Source: Candidatus Absconditabacterales bacterium
Lineage (GTDB): Bacteria; Patescibacteriota; Gracilibacteria; Absconditabacterales; Absconditicoccaceae
Assembly: GCA_937923605.1 (NCBI GenBank)
Contig: CALDTY010000003.1
Coordinates: 124,001-188,000, forward strand
DNA length: 64,000 nt
Direction of reading: 5' to 3'
This document shows positions 21,425 to 31,091 of this stretch, in pieces. How positions within the stretch are numbered: the first letter of the stretch is position 1; each line of letters begins with the position of its first letter. The position numbers and the translations under genes are program-made. A model generated the notes under the pieces. It searched no databases. It saw only the letters and a program-made list of their open reading frames with translations, and was not told the origin of the DNA.

Positions 21425-22330
21425 CTATGTAGTTAGAGCTTTTACTTCATCATATGTCTTAGCAGATAATTTATCTGATGGGATATTTACTGTCCCGACG
21501 ATCATATTATCACTTTTAAGTTCATTAATATACTCTAGAAGATCTTGACTAATTCTTTCCGGAGAACTTATTCTTAGTATGATAAATTCTCTTTTGCTAT
21601 TAATCTTCCAGTAATCTAATTTAATTTCCCTTTCTCCACTAAGTTTAACTTCATATCTATCTTTTTCAATGATGGTGCAATTTGGAGTTAATGCTTTCCA
21701 AATTTCTTCACTTTGATATGGTTCAAGAGATAGTGATTCAAAAACATCTAAACTACCATCTTCTCCACGTTTTCCTATTATTGATAGATTATGATTTTCT
21801 AATTGAAACTTTATTTTGTATTCGTTCGTACCTTTCTCTAGTAAGTAAGCTTGTTTTATAAGTAATTCTTTTAGATTAGCTTCCATAAAACGATTCGTAT
21901 ACCTTCTTACCATATCTAGTGATTTATCTTTATAAATAAGATAATTCTCTTCCTTAGTATTTATTCTAGCTTCATTTTTTGATTTTAACTGCAAGCTTTC
22001 TTTTGCTCGATTAAAATACTTATTAATGAGGAAGTATGTTATGAGAAGATAGCCACCCCAGTTTAGGATGATTCCAAAAATTGTATATAGATATCCTAGA
22101 TTTGAATTTGGAGTATATTCTCCTTCTCCAATTCCAGTCATCATATTTAATACATAATAGATTGCCTCATAAACACTTACATAATAATCTGTAGTTAAAG
22201 CGTTTAGATACAATAAAACTATTATAAATAATATTTGAAGAGCACTGATAAGAACAAATTTCTGTTCTCTAAATAAAACTAATGCTACCTCAAGTACAAT
22301 CCCAAATTGTGATTGTTTCTTACGCTTCAT
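21425..22330 (-). CDS. Two-TM potassium-channel-like protein
   Basis: 301-residue protein. Residues 26-46 and about 78-102 form two membrane helices around a pore segment YEAIYYVLNMMTGIGEGEYTP, which aligns with the K+ channel filter TVGYGD but reads TGIGEGE. The remaining 190 residues are a soluble, charged cytoplasmic domain not recognised. Known Ion_trans_2 channels conduct K+; selectivity is uncertain with this filter. The gene has no TGA codons although glycine is common, and lies after an NhaB-type antiporter that shares this trait, so both were probably acquired together as an ion-homeostasis pair. Confidence 0.65.
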   Translation of the reverse strand: MKRKKQSQFGIVLEVALVLFREQKFVLISALQILFIIVLLYLNALTTDYYVSVYEAIYYVLNMMTGIGEGEYTPNSNLGYLYTIFGIILNWGGYLLITYFLINKYFNRAKESLQLKSKNEARINTKEENYLIYKDKSLDMVRRYTNRFMEANLKELLIKQAYLLEKGTNEYKIKFQLENHNLSIIGKRGEDGSLDVFESLSLEPYQSEEIWKALTPNCTIIEKDRYEVKLSGEREIKLDYWKINSKREFIILRISSPERISQDLLEYINELKSDNMIVGTVNIPSDKLSAKTYDEVKALTT

Positions 22331-22356
22331 AGATGTTAAATTTTGTTAGTAATAAG

Positions 22357-22392
22357 GCCACCAAAGTAGTGTTTGAATTCTACTTCGGTGGC
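22357..22392. repeat. 13-bp inverted repeat between antiporter and channel
   Basis: GCCACCAAAGTAG and CTACTTCGGTGGC form a stem with one mismatch and a ten-base loop. There is no T run on either side, so it is not a standard terminator; it may shape the messenger between the two genes. Confidence 0.6.
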
Positions 22393-22411
22393 AAAAATCT
22401 TACGCTATGAT

Positions 22412-24160
22412 CTAGTGATTCAAATCTTGAATATCACTAGAATCATCTGTTTCTTCAGATCCATGAGTACTATGCCCATGAGAATCATCAGATCCATGAG
22501 ACATAGATTCAAGCAGTTTGACTTCAGCCATTACTTTTTCCATAGGAAAAGGCTTATCCTGAATTCTTCCTGTATCATGAACCATTTCAATCCAATATGG
22601 CATACAGTATCGCAACATTGGAATTACTGTAATAGTAAACATAAATGCAAATGGAAGACACATTTTAAGTAACACTTTAGGTGTTAATCCAATTGATTTC
22701 ACAAATGAATTCATAGCCATAAAAAGTAATGGAGCTGAACCTATATAAAGCCATATACTCATTAGTGTGGCTCCACATACTATGCATGCCATAAAAAGTC
22801 GATATAATCTCATTAACTTTATTGGATCATTATCATCAACTGTGATTAAACCCTTTACTACAGCAGAGTTTAATAAGTTCTTAAACAATGTTACCGTGAA
22901 CATATTTTCACTTACTGCTGTCATTCCAGCTGTTGCGACTCCAAATGCAGTAGCTTGAGCAGCAGGATTACCTTCAAATTTTTTAATAGCATATTCTTCA
23001 ACTGGATATTCAAATGTCTTATGTTGCACTAAATTTGCGACTTGTCCAAATAAACAGATCATGATAAATATAACAAATGCCATTATATGTCCAAAATGTT
23101 CACTTAAATACTCATGTTTTTCTGGAGTTACATCAGAATCTGTATCATTATTACCATGCTTATGTTTTACATAATCAGCTCCTTTCATGCACATAACAAA
23201 TACTATAGAAATCAATGCAGCCATATAGATTGTGCCTTCTCCCCACTTGTCTAAAAAAAGCATGACAATAAATCCAACAAATGAAATTCCTTCTATAAGT
23301 ACTGTGTACTTATATCTTGATGTCCACTTTTCTTCTTTGACAGTTTTTTTTAGATTATCCCAAATATATTTTGGCATTTTAGTGCCGTATCCAAATTTTT
23401 GAAATTTTTGACAATATGCTAGTGTACCTAATCCCACAACTAATGTGGTTAAAAATACAGGTAAACATAGCCAGAAAAATTCCCAAAACTCTAGTAGAGC
23501 AGCTAGTGCAGCGATTGGATTATAAGGTTCTGCAGGAATTAAAAGTATTCCAAATATAGTTGCTCCAATACCAGTAGACATTAAATTTGATCTAAGATTA
23601 GCTTCAACTTTAGTGAAATCTTCTTTGGAAACATCCATTTTCAATATTTTACTTCTAATCCCCTTTGCAACAATGATGCCAATTGCAATTACAGTCACAG
23701 CGTCTGCGAATGCTGATATTCCTCCATTAAGTAAACACATAGATAAGCCAACAACTACTGTTCCAGAACTTAATAATAATACTCTTATAAAAAATTCTGT
23801 TATAACTTTTTCGAGCATCATCATAAAGGGTACCACAGTCATAAGCATGAATATAGCAGTTTTTGCATTTACTATTTCATGATTGATTATCTCTGGATTT
23901 ACAAAGCCAAGGAGAATCATTTCTACGACCAAAATTCCCGTTGTTAAACTTGGTAATGCTTTTTCAGTTAAGATAAGCAATACAACAAAGGTTACTAGAA
24001 ATAGTAAAGAGAAAAACACCTCTGGTAGCATGAATCTCAAGGGAACATTTAATACTACCATGAGCATTAAAAATTTCCTTACTCTATGATCCGTTTCTTC
24101 ACCAGCAAAGACATTTTTGAATTCCCCAAACATTTCTTTGCCAAAGTTTAGTATATTCAT
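22412..24160 (-). CDS. nhaB: NhaB-family Na+/H+ antiporter
   Basis: 582-residue membrane transporter, about 12 helices. Segments match NhaB in order: VEMILLGFVNPEIINHEIV, a membrane block ending LLLSSGTVVVGLSMCLLNGG, then ISAFADAVTVIAIGIIVAKG, NLRSNLMSTGIGATIFGILLIPAEPYN in place of the HAGVGTALGG..GEPQN region, FGYGTKMPKYI, and SENMFTVTLF for SDNVFVGTIY. NhaB exchanges sodium for protons across the membrane. The carboxy end is histidine- and acid-rich (SHGSDDSHGHSTHGSEE), perhaps a metal- or pH-sensing tail. I count 37 glycines, none TGA, in a genome where more than half usually are; a recent import is likely. Stop is TAG. Confidence 0.75.
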   Translation of the reverse strand: MNILNFGKEMFGEFKNVFAGEETDHRVRKFLMLMVVLNVPLRFMLPEVFFSLLFLVTFVVLLILTEKALPSLTTGILVVEMILLGFVNPEIINHEIVNAKTAIFMLMTVVPFMMMLEKVITEFFIRVLLLSSGTVVVGLSMCLLNGGISAFADAVTVIAIGIIVAKGIRSKILKMDVSKEDFTKVEANLRSNLMSTGIGATIFGILLIPAEPYNPIAALAALLEFWEFFWLCLPVFLTTLVVGLGTLAYCQKFQKFGYGTKMPKYIWDNLKKTVKEEKWTSRYKYTVLIEGISFVGFIVMLFLDKWGEGTIYMAALISIVFVMCMKGADYVKHKHGNNDTDSDVTPEKHEYLSEHFGHIMAFVIFIMICLFGQVANLVQHKTFEYPVEEYAIKKFEGNPAAQATAFGVATAGMTAVSENMFTVTLFKNLLNSAVVKGLITVDDNDPIKLMRLYRLFMACIVCGATLMSIWLYIGSAPLLFMAMNSFVKSIGLTPKVLLKMCLPFAFMFTITVIPMLRYCMPYWIEMVHDTGRIQDKPFPMEKVMAEVKLLESMSHGSDDSHGHSTHGSEETDDSSDIQDLNH

Positions 24161-24519
24161 TGATTTTAAGTTTTATTTTTGAAAATTAGTTAATTTATCG
24201 ATTTTTTTATAAGTATATCAACTCATGGACTATGTGCCCTCTGACTTCCAAGATCATCTCTCGGAAACGAAAATAATAATGGTTTCATATCCAAGATTTT
24301 TTTGATGATATGTATCATTTTTCTAGCGGTGTAGAAAGATATAGATACATGGAAAATGTTAATTCCGCACTGTATTTAATTATAGAGAAGTAAATACTTC
24401 TTTCAATGGATTGTCAATATGAAGTGTTTATAAAAAAAACATTATCACTATAAAAATAATAGTAATTGAAAATATGGTTTCATCTTTACTCAGACTCAAG
24501 AAAACCTACTATATTAGTT
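24161..24519. other. Intergenic region between nhaB and tsaD
   Basis: 359 bases between divergent genes. A near-palindrome AGAAGTA-AA-TACTTCT at 24386-24401 could be an operator, and TTGTCA (24411) with TATAAA-like hexamers further on may be part of the tsaD promoter. Short frames such as 24223-24324 have no support. No RNA gene recognised. Confidence 0.5.
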
Positions 24520-25608
24520 ATGAAATCAACTACCTTAGCCATTGAATCAACATGTGATGATAGTTCTATAGCAATAGTAACCTTAGCCGGTGGTGATTTT
24601 AAACTTGAAAAAATGATTACTCATACCCAAGGTATGCATCAAAAATACGGTTGAGTTGTTCCTGAATATGCAAGTAGAGAGCATACTGTTTGGTTACCAA
24701 AACTCATTGAAGAAATGAATATTAAACAGTTAAATTGAAAAGTACTCACGTTGATAGATTGAAAAGAGATATATATAGATTCTATCTCTGTTGCTTCGCA
24801 TCCATGATTACCTTGATCTATTGTTGCTTGAGTGAGCACAGCTCATGCTTTATGACATAGTTTTTGACTACCTGTTATTGAAGTTAATCATATTATGTGA
24901 CATGTTTTTTCAATCTTGCTTGATCGTAACATATCTATACTCGATCTTCCGTATTTATGTCTAACCGTAAGTGGAGGTCATAGTGATATATATTTGGTTC
25001 TTGATAATAAAATACATATAGAATCCACATTACATAATCACTTGTTTCATAAACTTGATCATGTATGAGTGTGAGAAGTTATTAATGTGGGACCTTACCA
25101 AGCGATAAAACTTGTTCAAACCATGGATGATGCTGTAGGAGAGGCTTTTGACAAAGTTGCAAAGATGTTAGGATGACCATATCCTGGAGGTCCTTGGATC
25201 AATAAGTTAGCTGCCACATGAGTAAAAGATGAGAGAATAAGTCAACGTCTACGTAAAATTGACATATCGGGACAATTTAGTTTTTCCTGAATTAAAGCCC
25301 AGGTGCATTCATTAATTGAGTATTTGAAAAGAGAGGAGATAGTACTTGATGAGTCTATGCTTGCAAATATTTGTCGGCTGTTTCAAGATCGTGTAACTAC
25401 TGCTTTATCGCAAAAATTTCAACAATCTATTGATACTCATTCTCCAAAAACATTATGAGTTGTTTGATGAGTCTCAGCTAACACCGTCTTGCAAGATAAG
25501 AGTATAGCAATGTGAGAAATTTATTTTCCTACAAAAATACAATACTGTAGTGATAATGCTGCTATGATAGGAGTAGTAGCTCTATTATCATTATTGAAAC
25601 TTGACTAG
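24520..25608 (+). CDS. tsaD: tRNA N6-adenosine threonylcarbamoyltransferase TsaD
   Basis: Universal enzyme that completes the t6A modification at position 37 of ANN-decoding tRNAs, 362 residues. LAIESTCDDSSIAIV opens the protein, GGVVPEYASREH is the first metal-binding block (HTQGMHQKYGG just before), NHIMGHVFS holds the HxxxH iron ligands, then LTVSGGHSDIYLV, DDAVGEAFDKVAKMLG and GGVSANTVL. TGA encodes many of these glycines. Start ATG 24520 fits the family; an in-frame ATG at 24466 would add 18 unrelated residues. Confidence 0.94.
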
Positions 25609-25644
25609 TTCATAAGATGTATTATACTAAAAAAAGATGTAAAT

Positions 25645-26052
25645 ATGAACAAAAACACAGCTTATTTTAAGCGACAAGGATTAATTCTCTTGTCAGAGAG
25701 AAATAAAAGCAATTTGTCTCTTCAAGAAATTAGCGAAAAATCTGGACTCACACAAGTGAAGATAGTGACAATTGAAGCAGGTTTATATGTGTATAGAAAA
25801 TCTCTTTTAAAGTTATTATCTTTTTATAACATTGATCCTCATGTATTTACATTTAAAGTTATGTTTGAGGTGAATGAAAACTTCTCTTACGATTATTATG
25901 TAGATAATCTTGATGCATTGAAACAATCCTTTGATATAATGAAAGTTGTTATCTATGAGGATACTCCAAGAATTCTTAGAGAACGATTTATTAAGAGATT
26001 AAATGAGGTAAAGCAATGAAATTTAATTTATTTGCCCTTCTTATGTATTTAG
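25645..26052 (+). CDS. XRE-type HTH protein
   Basis: Putative DNA-binding regulator. Residues about 10-60 read as an XRE helix-turn-helix (RNKSNLSLQEISEKSGLTQV, KIVTIEAG), followed by an unrecognised C-terminal half. In code 25 the frame runs to TAG at 26050 giving 135 residues. The natural domain end, however, seems to be ...RLNEVKQ, followed by TGA at 26017-26019 that overlaps the next ATG as ATGA; the last 11 residues (a glycine from that TGA, then NLIYLPFLCI) would be readthrough. No other TGA is in frame. This looks like an operon imported from a standard-code donor. Confidence 0.65.
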
Positions 26053-26276
26053 GAGGGTTTTTTTATCTTATTTTTTCTCAAGTAATAAAATTAATGATAG
26101 TAGATCATGAACTTGAAAGATCTCAGTTTTCAATTATGAAGTCTATCAATTCCAGTTGGTCTTGTGAAATTTGTGAACAATTAGATATGGACGGTTCACC
26201 AGAAATATTAACTGATGTAGTAATGAATGGCTCTCATAAGATGCTTACGAATAACTGAAATGGATGATCAATATAA
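26016..26276 (+). CDS. Small membrane-anchored protein downstream of HTH gene
   Basis: One N-terminal membrane helix (LFALLMYLGGFFYLIFSQVI) and a soluble part with CEICEQLDMDGS. In code 25 it ends at TAA 26274 (86 residues); under the standard code it would end at TGA 26256, two bases before the next ATG at 26260. Not recognised. It overlaps the HTH gene by ATGA, suggesting coupled translation in the original host. Confidence 0.5.
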
Positions 26277-26421
26277 CGAATTCATATTAATTCATCTGAA
26301 TTCTTGAGAGGCAACAAAAGAGTCAATGGACCGTGTTTATGTTTGTAAGAATTTCGAATTGACTCAAAATCATTTGGCACATCAAAATTTTTCTCTATTC
26401 GTCAAAAACTTGGAGCTATAA
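26260..26421 (+). CDS. Possible third small gene of the HTH operon
   Basis: 53 residues starting MDDQYNEFILIHLNS, then one TGA (glycine in this code), then EATKESMDRVYVCKNFELTQ to a TAA. Position right after the standard-code stop of the previous gene supports it; the internal TGA means it would be read only in code 25 or is cut in two. Weak support. Confidence 0.3.
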
Positions 26422-26695
26422 TCGAATAGTATTTTCACATTTTACGTTTTTTAAATGTATCAACTTTTTTGATGACACTTTGGGTTACGATTCATCAAAT
26501 TCAGTAGATTGTATCTGTTGGGTATACAAAAATACTTCATTTTTGGGCCCATTTCACATAGTATGACATATTTTCTTCAAATGTCGACATTTTGATGTTC
26601 TGCATGTATCAATATAACGCTTTAAAAGGGTATCTACGTATACTTAGATATATCTATTTTGTAAGGATTTATCTGAAAATATACATATAAATTTT

Positions 26696-29600
26696 ATGAA
26701 AACTCTCCAATGGTGTCAGTATAAAATTCAAGAAACTGTGAAGATCAATCCTTCGCTAGAGTATAATTTGTCATTGTTAACTAGAGAAGCGTTTTGAATT
26801 GATAAGGCAGAATGTCTAACCATTATGGATCCATTAACGATCCAAACGTTTTTGTTATCAGGAAAACAAGTACCAATGCCTGATGAACTAAATCCTGATT
26901 TAGTTCATAACGTTTGAGATAACGAACAAGAAGCACAACCCCAAGAAGATGATATTGCGTCTTCACTTCAAACAACTTTAAGTGAATGATTATGAGATAT
27001 AGGAACACAAGCAGTTTGATATATTAAACAGTTTTGAATTATTCTTTGATTGCTTATTCTTTGATTGATTATTTGGAAGTTAATTAAGTATGTCTTTGAA
27101 TTTGTCTATGATGTATTTAATGCAAAAAGAATGATTTTTATGAAGATTATATTGCCAAGATGAGATAGTAAATCTGATCGTGAAGTGCAAAAGGAGTTAG
27201 CAAAAGATATGAAGGAAAAGATATGACGTATGTCCCAGGTGTACAAGAGTATGCATAAACTATGAGAGTTATGATTTGCTGAATGAATGATGGATTTTAT
27301 TTTTAATAAGCCAAAGTTTACCTTGTCGTTGGTATATGAAAAATGACTAATTTCTTTTGTTGTGTGAACCTATCCTGAATATAAAAAGATTTTAGAATGA
27401 TCTATTTCTGCTCAGTATTCAAATGTTTCTATGGAACAGGTGCCTCCTCCAAATTTTAAAAGAAAAAAGTATCGAGATATCTTGGCAGTCGAACCAAAGA
27501 AAAATCCAATGTATCCTATTCGTATTTTCAAACAACTCGAGGATGATCCTTTAAATAATATTGTAGACTCTATAGCTAAGGTGAGCCCAAGTGATAATGT
27601 ATATATTTTGTGGAATTGTAAACCAATTTGAAATCGATTTAATAAAGGTGCAAAAAAACGAGCAACTTGATTATATAGGAATGATAAAACGTTTGTGAAG
27701 CCAGATCCATTACGAAAAAGAGTTCTTATGTGACCCATAAGGATGATAAGATTTCTGTCTGGGACGGGTTGAGAAAAAAACCAGAGTGAAACAGCGTTGA
27801 AAACCTGATGACAAAATATGGTGCGTATGCTAAAATCTCAAGAAGATTCTATTAACACAATGTGAGAAGAGGCTGCAACTCAAGCATTTCAATCATCGTT
27901 CCTTTTAGTGTCATGTTCTGATGAGAGAGGTAATGCAGAAGAGAATGTTCTAAATATGTTTGCAAGTACAAGTGTATATACTGATGAATATAATAATGAA
28001 TTTGATAAGTCTGATTTAAAGGCAGATATCCTAGAGTTTATGTTTAAGCCATTATGGATGTTCGCGGCTAAATTTTCTCTACCAAATTTCTTTTTTAAGA
28101 GAAATATATTTTCTGCAAATGAATTAACTACAGTGTTTCATTTGCCAGATAGTATGTTTAATCGTTCTCCAATCATTAGATGGATGGACTATAAAATGCT
28201 TGCTGCACCTGATAATGCTCCCACACTTAAGGATGAAAATCCTGATTTTGCCATATCCTGAATTATTGCTGAAGATTATAAGGGAGGTAATATGAACAAA
28301 ATCTTGGAAGAAGTTAAACATCCTTCAGTAGTGAAATATGATAAACCAATAAAGACAAAAGAGAAGGTTGATAGTAACTATGTTCCAATTGAATGAGAAG
28401 AGATTGTAACTAATGATGACTGAGATACATTTGTTGTACGTTCTACACCAGATAAAAGATTTGCACTCAAGACGTATAAAGATGGAATATTGTTATGAGT
28501 AAATGTGCATAGAAATAAGTATACACCTATATATATGAAAAGAGATGATCGTACTAGGCATCATTATATTATTGGTAAGTCTGGTACAGGTAAATCGGTT
28601 TATATATCATCACTAGCTAGACAAGATATCTGGAATGGAGACGGGGTATGTGTGATCGATCCTCATGGAGATTTAGTAGAAGAAATTCTAGAGTATATTC
28701 CAAAACATAGAGCAAAAGATGTTATATATTTTGATGCAGGAAATGAGGAACGTCCGATGTGACTAAATCTTTTCCAAATTAAACATATTGCTGAGGCAGA
28801 TAGAGCAGTCAATGATGCAGTAGAAATGTTTGTAAAGATGTTTGGACCTGAGATATTTGGACCACGTATTCAAGAATACTTTAAGTATGGATCATTAACC
28901 TTACTTGAAGATATGGAAGAATGAGCTACATTGATTGATGTGCCAAGATTATTTACAGATGAAGCGTATAGGGCTTATAAAACATGAAGAGTAAAAAATC
29001 CTGTCGTTCGTAACTTCCGAGATAAAACATATAACGCTATGGGGGATAGAGAGAAACAAGAGATTATTCCATATTTTACATCTAAGTTTGTGTCATTTAT
29101 TACAAATTCACTTATTAGAAATATTATTGGTCAGACGAAGTCATGATTTGATTTTGAGGATGTGATGAATAATCAAAAAATTCTATTGATCAATTTATCG
29201 AAAGGTAAAATTGGTCAATTGAATGCTCAGTTGTTATGAATGATTATGGTATCTAAAATCTATAATGGAGCTATGGCGAGAGCTAAAATTGAAAAGAAAG
29301 ATCGTAAAGATTTTTACCTATATGTAGATGAATTCCAAAATTTTGTTACAGACACTTTTGCAGATATTTTATCTGAAGCAAGAAAATATAGATTGAACTT
29401 AATTATGGCTCATCAGTTTATTGCACAACTTGATAGTAATGCATGATCAAATATTTGAGAAGGGAAGAGTAAGGTGAAAGATGCAGTGTTTGGTAATGTG
29501 TGAACAATGCAGTCATTTAAGGTCGGTGCGCCTGATGCAGAATTTTTGGAAAAGGAGTATCAGCCTGTGTTAAGTGCTCAGGATATACTTGGTATTTCAA

Positions 29601-29896
29601 ATTATAAAGCATATATAAAATTGAATATTAATAACTCAACTACCAGGCCTTTTTCTATGAATTCTATTTTTACACAAGAATATAGAAACAAAAAAGTTCG
29701 TGATATTCTTAAAGAGTATAGTGCAAAGAAGTATGGTCGTAAAAAAGAATTTGTAGATACAGAAATCGCGGCTAGAATTTGAATAGCGGAAGAAGATCCT
29801 CCAGTTGAGGCGCAAGGAGAAGAAATGATAGAGACGTGAGAGCCTGAAAATATTACAACTTGATGAGATCAGTCAGATAATCCAGATAGTTGATAA
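26696..29896 (+). CDS. Type IV secretion coupling-type ATPase (TraD/VirD4-like)
   Basis: 1066-residue membrane ATPase of the TraG/VirD4 and DUF87 type typical of candidate-phyla type IV systems. An N-terminal soluble region leads to a membrane segment (about residues 105-135), a long alpha/beta region, and the motor domain with Walker A GKSGTGKS at 627-634 (HHYIIGKSGTGKS) and IDPHGDLVEEI. Walker B is YVDEFQNF with the acidic pair at 878-879, then LIMAHQFIAQLD. The tail is acidic. It would pump DNA or protein through an envelope channel; the three VirB2-like pilins at 5975-8484 are plausible partners. The frame uses TGA throughout. The 274 bases before it hold no gene I can support. Confidence 0.85.
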
Positions 29897-29935
29897 TATT
29901 CAAAATAGATGCTTTTTTTATAATCTTATGATCGG

Positions 29936-30196
29936 ATGCCAGAAAAAAATAAACTCAAGGTAGTACACAGAAAGAAAGAACTATCCGAATTGCAAAAGTT
30001 ATATAATCATGATACCAGTGATCTTGTAGAAGTTTTGTATCAAAAAAAACTAGAAAAGCATATTAGTGAAACTAAGAAAGAAATTGATAGTCTCATGAAA
30101 GTGGTTCCTCAAGATCGTTCTACGAAACAAGAATTAGAAACTTTATTAAAAGAGGAAAAAAGTAGTGTAGATTTATATAATAAAATAGCTTCATAA
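29936..30196 (+). CDS. Small coiled-coil protein, unknown
   Basis: 86 residues, strongly charged and helical (LEKHISETKKEIDSLMK, LETLLKEEKSS). Not recognised. It follows the secretion ATPase by 39 bases and its TAA overlaps the next ATG as TAATG, so it belongs to that operon. Confidence 0.6.
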   Translation: MPEKNKLKVVHRKKELSELQKLYNHDTSDLVEVLYQKKLEKHISETKKEIDSLMKVVPQDRSTKQELETLLKEEKSSVDLYNKIAS

Positions 30197-30474
30197 TGTG
30201 AATAGAGAAGTATTGATTACATGAAAACAGTGAAGTACAGATTGCTTGATTAGAGCAATTGTTTTCGGAAATTAAATCTGAATTAGATGAGTTTAAATCA
30301 GAAACTATCGCTACTATTCAATTTAATGATAGTGAAATGATGAAGAAATTAACAACTTATGCTGATGAAGAAGGAAATATTGATGCGAATGCTTACGATG
30401 CATTTAGGAAATCAGATAATCCTTGAAATATGCTGCAGGCAAGTAAAGATGAAATCAGAGTGAATCTTAGTTAA
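30196..30474 (+). CDS. Small acidic helical protein, unknown
   Basis: 92 residues, readable only with TGA as glycine (MGIEKYGLHENSEVQIAGLEQL). Acidic, with ATIQFNDSEMMKKLTTYADEEGN and a tail ASKDEIRVNLS. Start overlaps the preceding stop (TAATG), indicating translational coupling. Not recognised; possibly an accessory of the secretion ATPase. Confidence 0.55.
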
Positions 30475-30484
30475 TTCGAACCAA

Positions 30485-30661
30485 TTACTTTTTTAATTCA
30501 ATTGGGAAACTTACAAGTAAGTCATCTTCTTTTAAAGGATCTTTTATTGTGAGAATTCAGTTCTTATCTTTTTTGATAGTATCTGGAAAAATGAAAAAAT
30601 TCTGTATATCTTCAGATAGTAAAGAAGTATTTTCATGGATTTCTATTTCATGTTCAGCCAT
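30485..30661 (-). CDS. Small protein, unknown
   Basis: 58 residues beginning MAEHEIEIHENTSLLSED, with one TGA glycine (KDKNGILTIKD). Not recognised. Convergent with the preceding gene, ending ten bases from it. Confidence 0.45.
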
Positions 30662-30685
30662 TTTGTATATGTGATTAAAATAAGA

Positions 30686-30713
30686 GATGCGACCTAAAGA
30701 ATTAGGTCACATC
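30686..30713 (-). terminator. Likely intrinsic terminator
   Basis: GATGCGACCTAA pairs with TTAGGTCACATC (one mismatch, loop AGAA); a T-rich stretch follows on the minus strand, downstream of the 40-residue gene at 30735. Confidence 0.6.
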
Positions 30714-30734
30714 GGTTTAAGGGCGTTAAAAGTT

Positions 30735-30857
30735 TTAAGTTAATAAAGCATCTAATCTCTTAAGCATAGCTTGGATTCTTTTTTTAGCTGCGTTGAGAAT
30801 TGCGAGATTTTTCTTGTCTCTCAAGATACTTTCTTTAATTTGTTGTACTTTTAACAT
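30735..30857 (-). CDS. 40-residue basic peptide, unknown
   Basis: Very short basic helical protein (MLKVQQIKESILRDKKN, then LAILNAAKKRIQAMLKRLDALLT). Supported by an own ATG, a TAA, and a terminator-like hairpin after it. Not recognised. Confidence 0.45.
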   Translation of the reverse strand: MLKVQQIKESILRDKKNLAILNAAKKRIQAMLKRLDALLT

Positions 30858-31091
30858 AATTACATTTTTTGTATTATCTTTATAACTACGGATAAGATAA
30901 AGTCAATACTAATCATGTCTTCATTCTTGACCTATCAATGTAGATTACTATAGTATTAGTTAGTATTGATAAGCATTAGTTAGCATGAGAGAGTCATTAT
31001 CTACATAAGATCATGTAATCAATCACATACAAATTCTTCGTAAGGATGAATTGCTTTCTAATTTCTCTTTTATGATTTAATTTTTGAACAT

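Noticed and set aside
22373-22672. 99-codon plus-strand frame within nhaB
   Set aside because: Antisense shadow of a well-supported transporter gene.
24223-24324. Short frame MDYVPSDFQDH in the nhaB-tsaD gap
   Set aside because: 33 codons, no neighbours in an operon, no support beyond an ATG.
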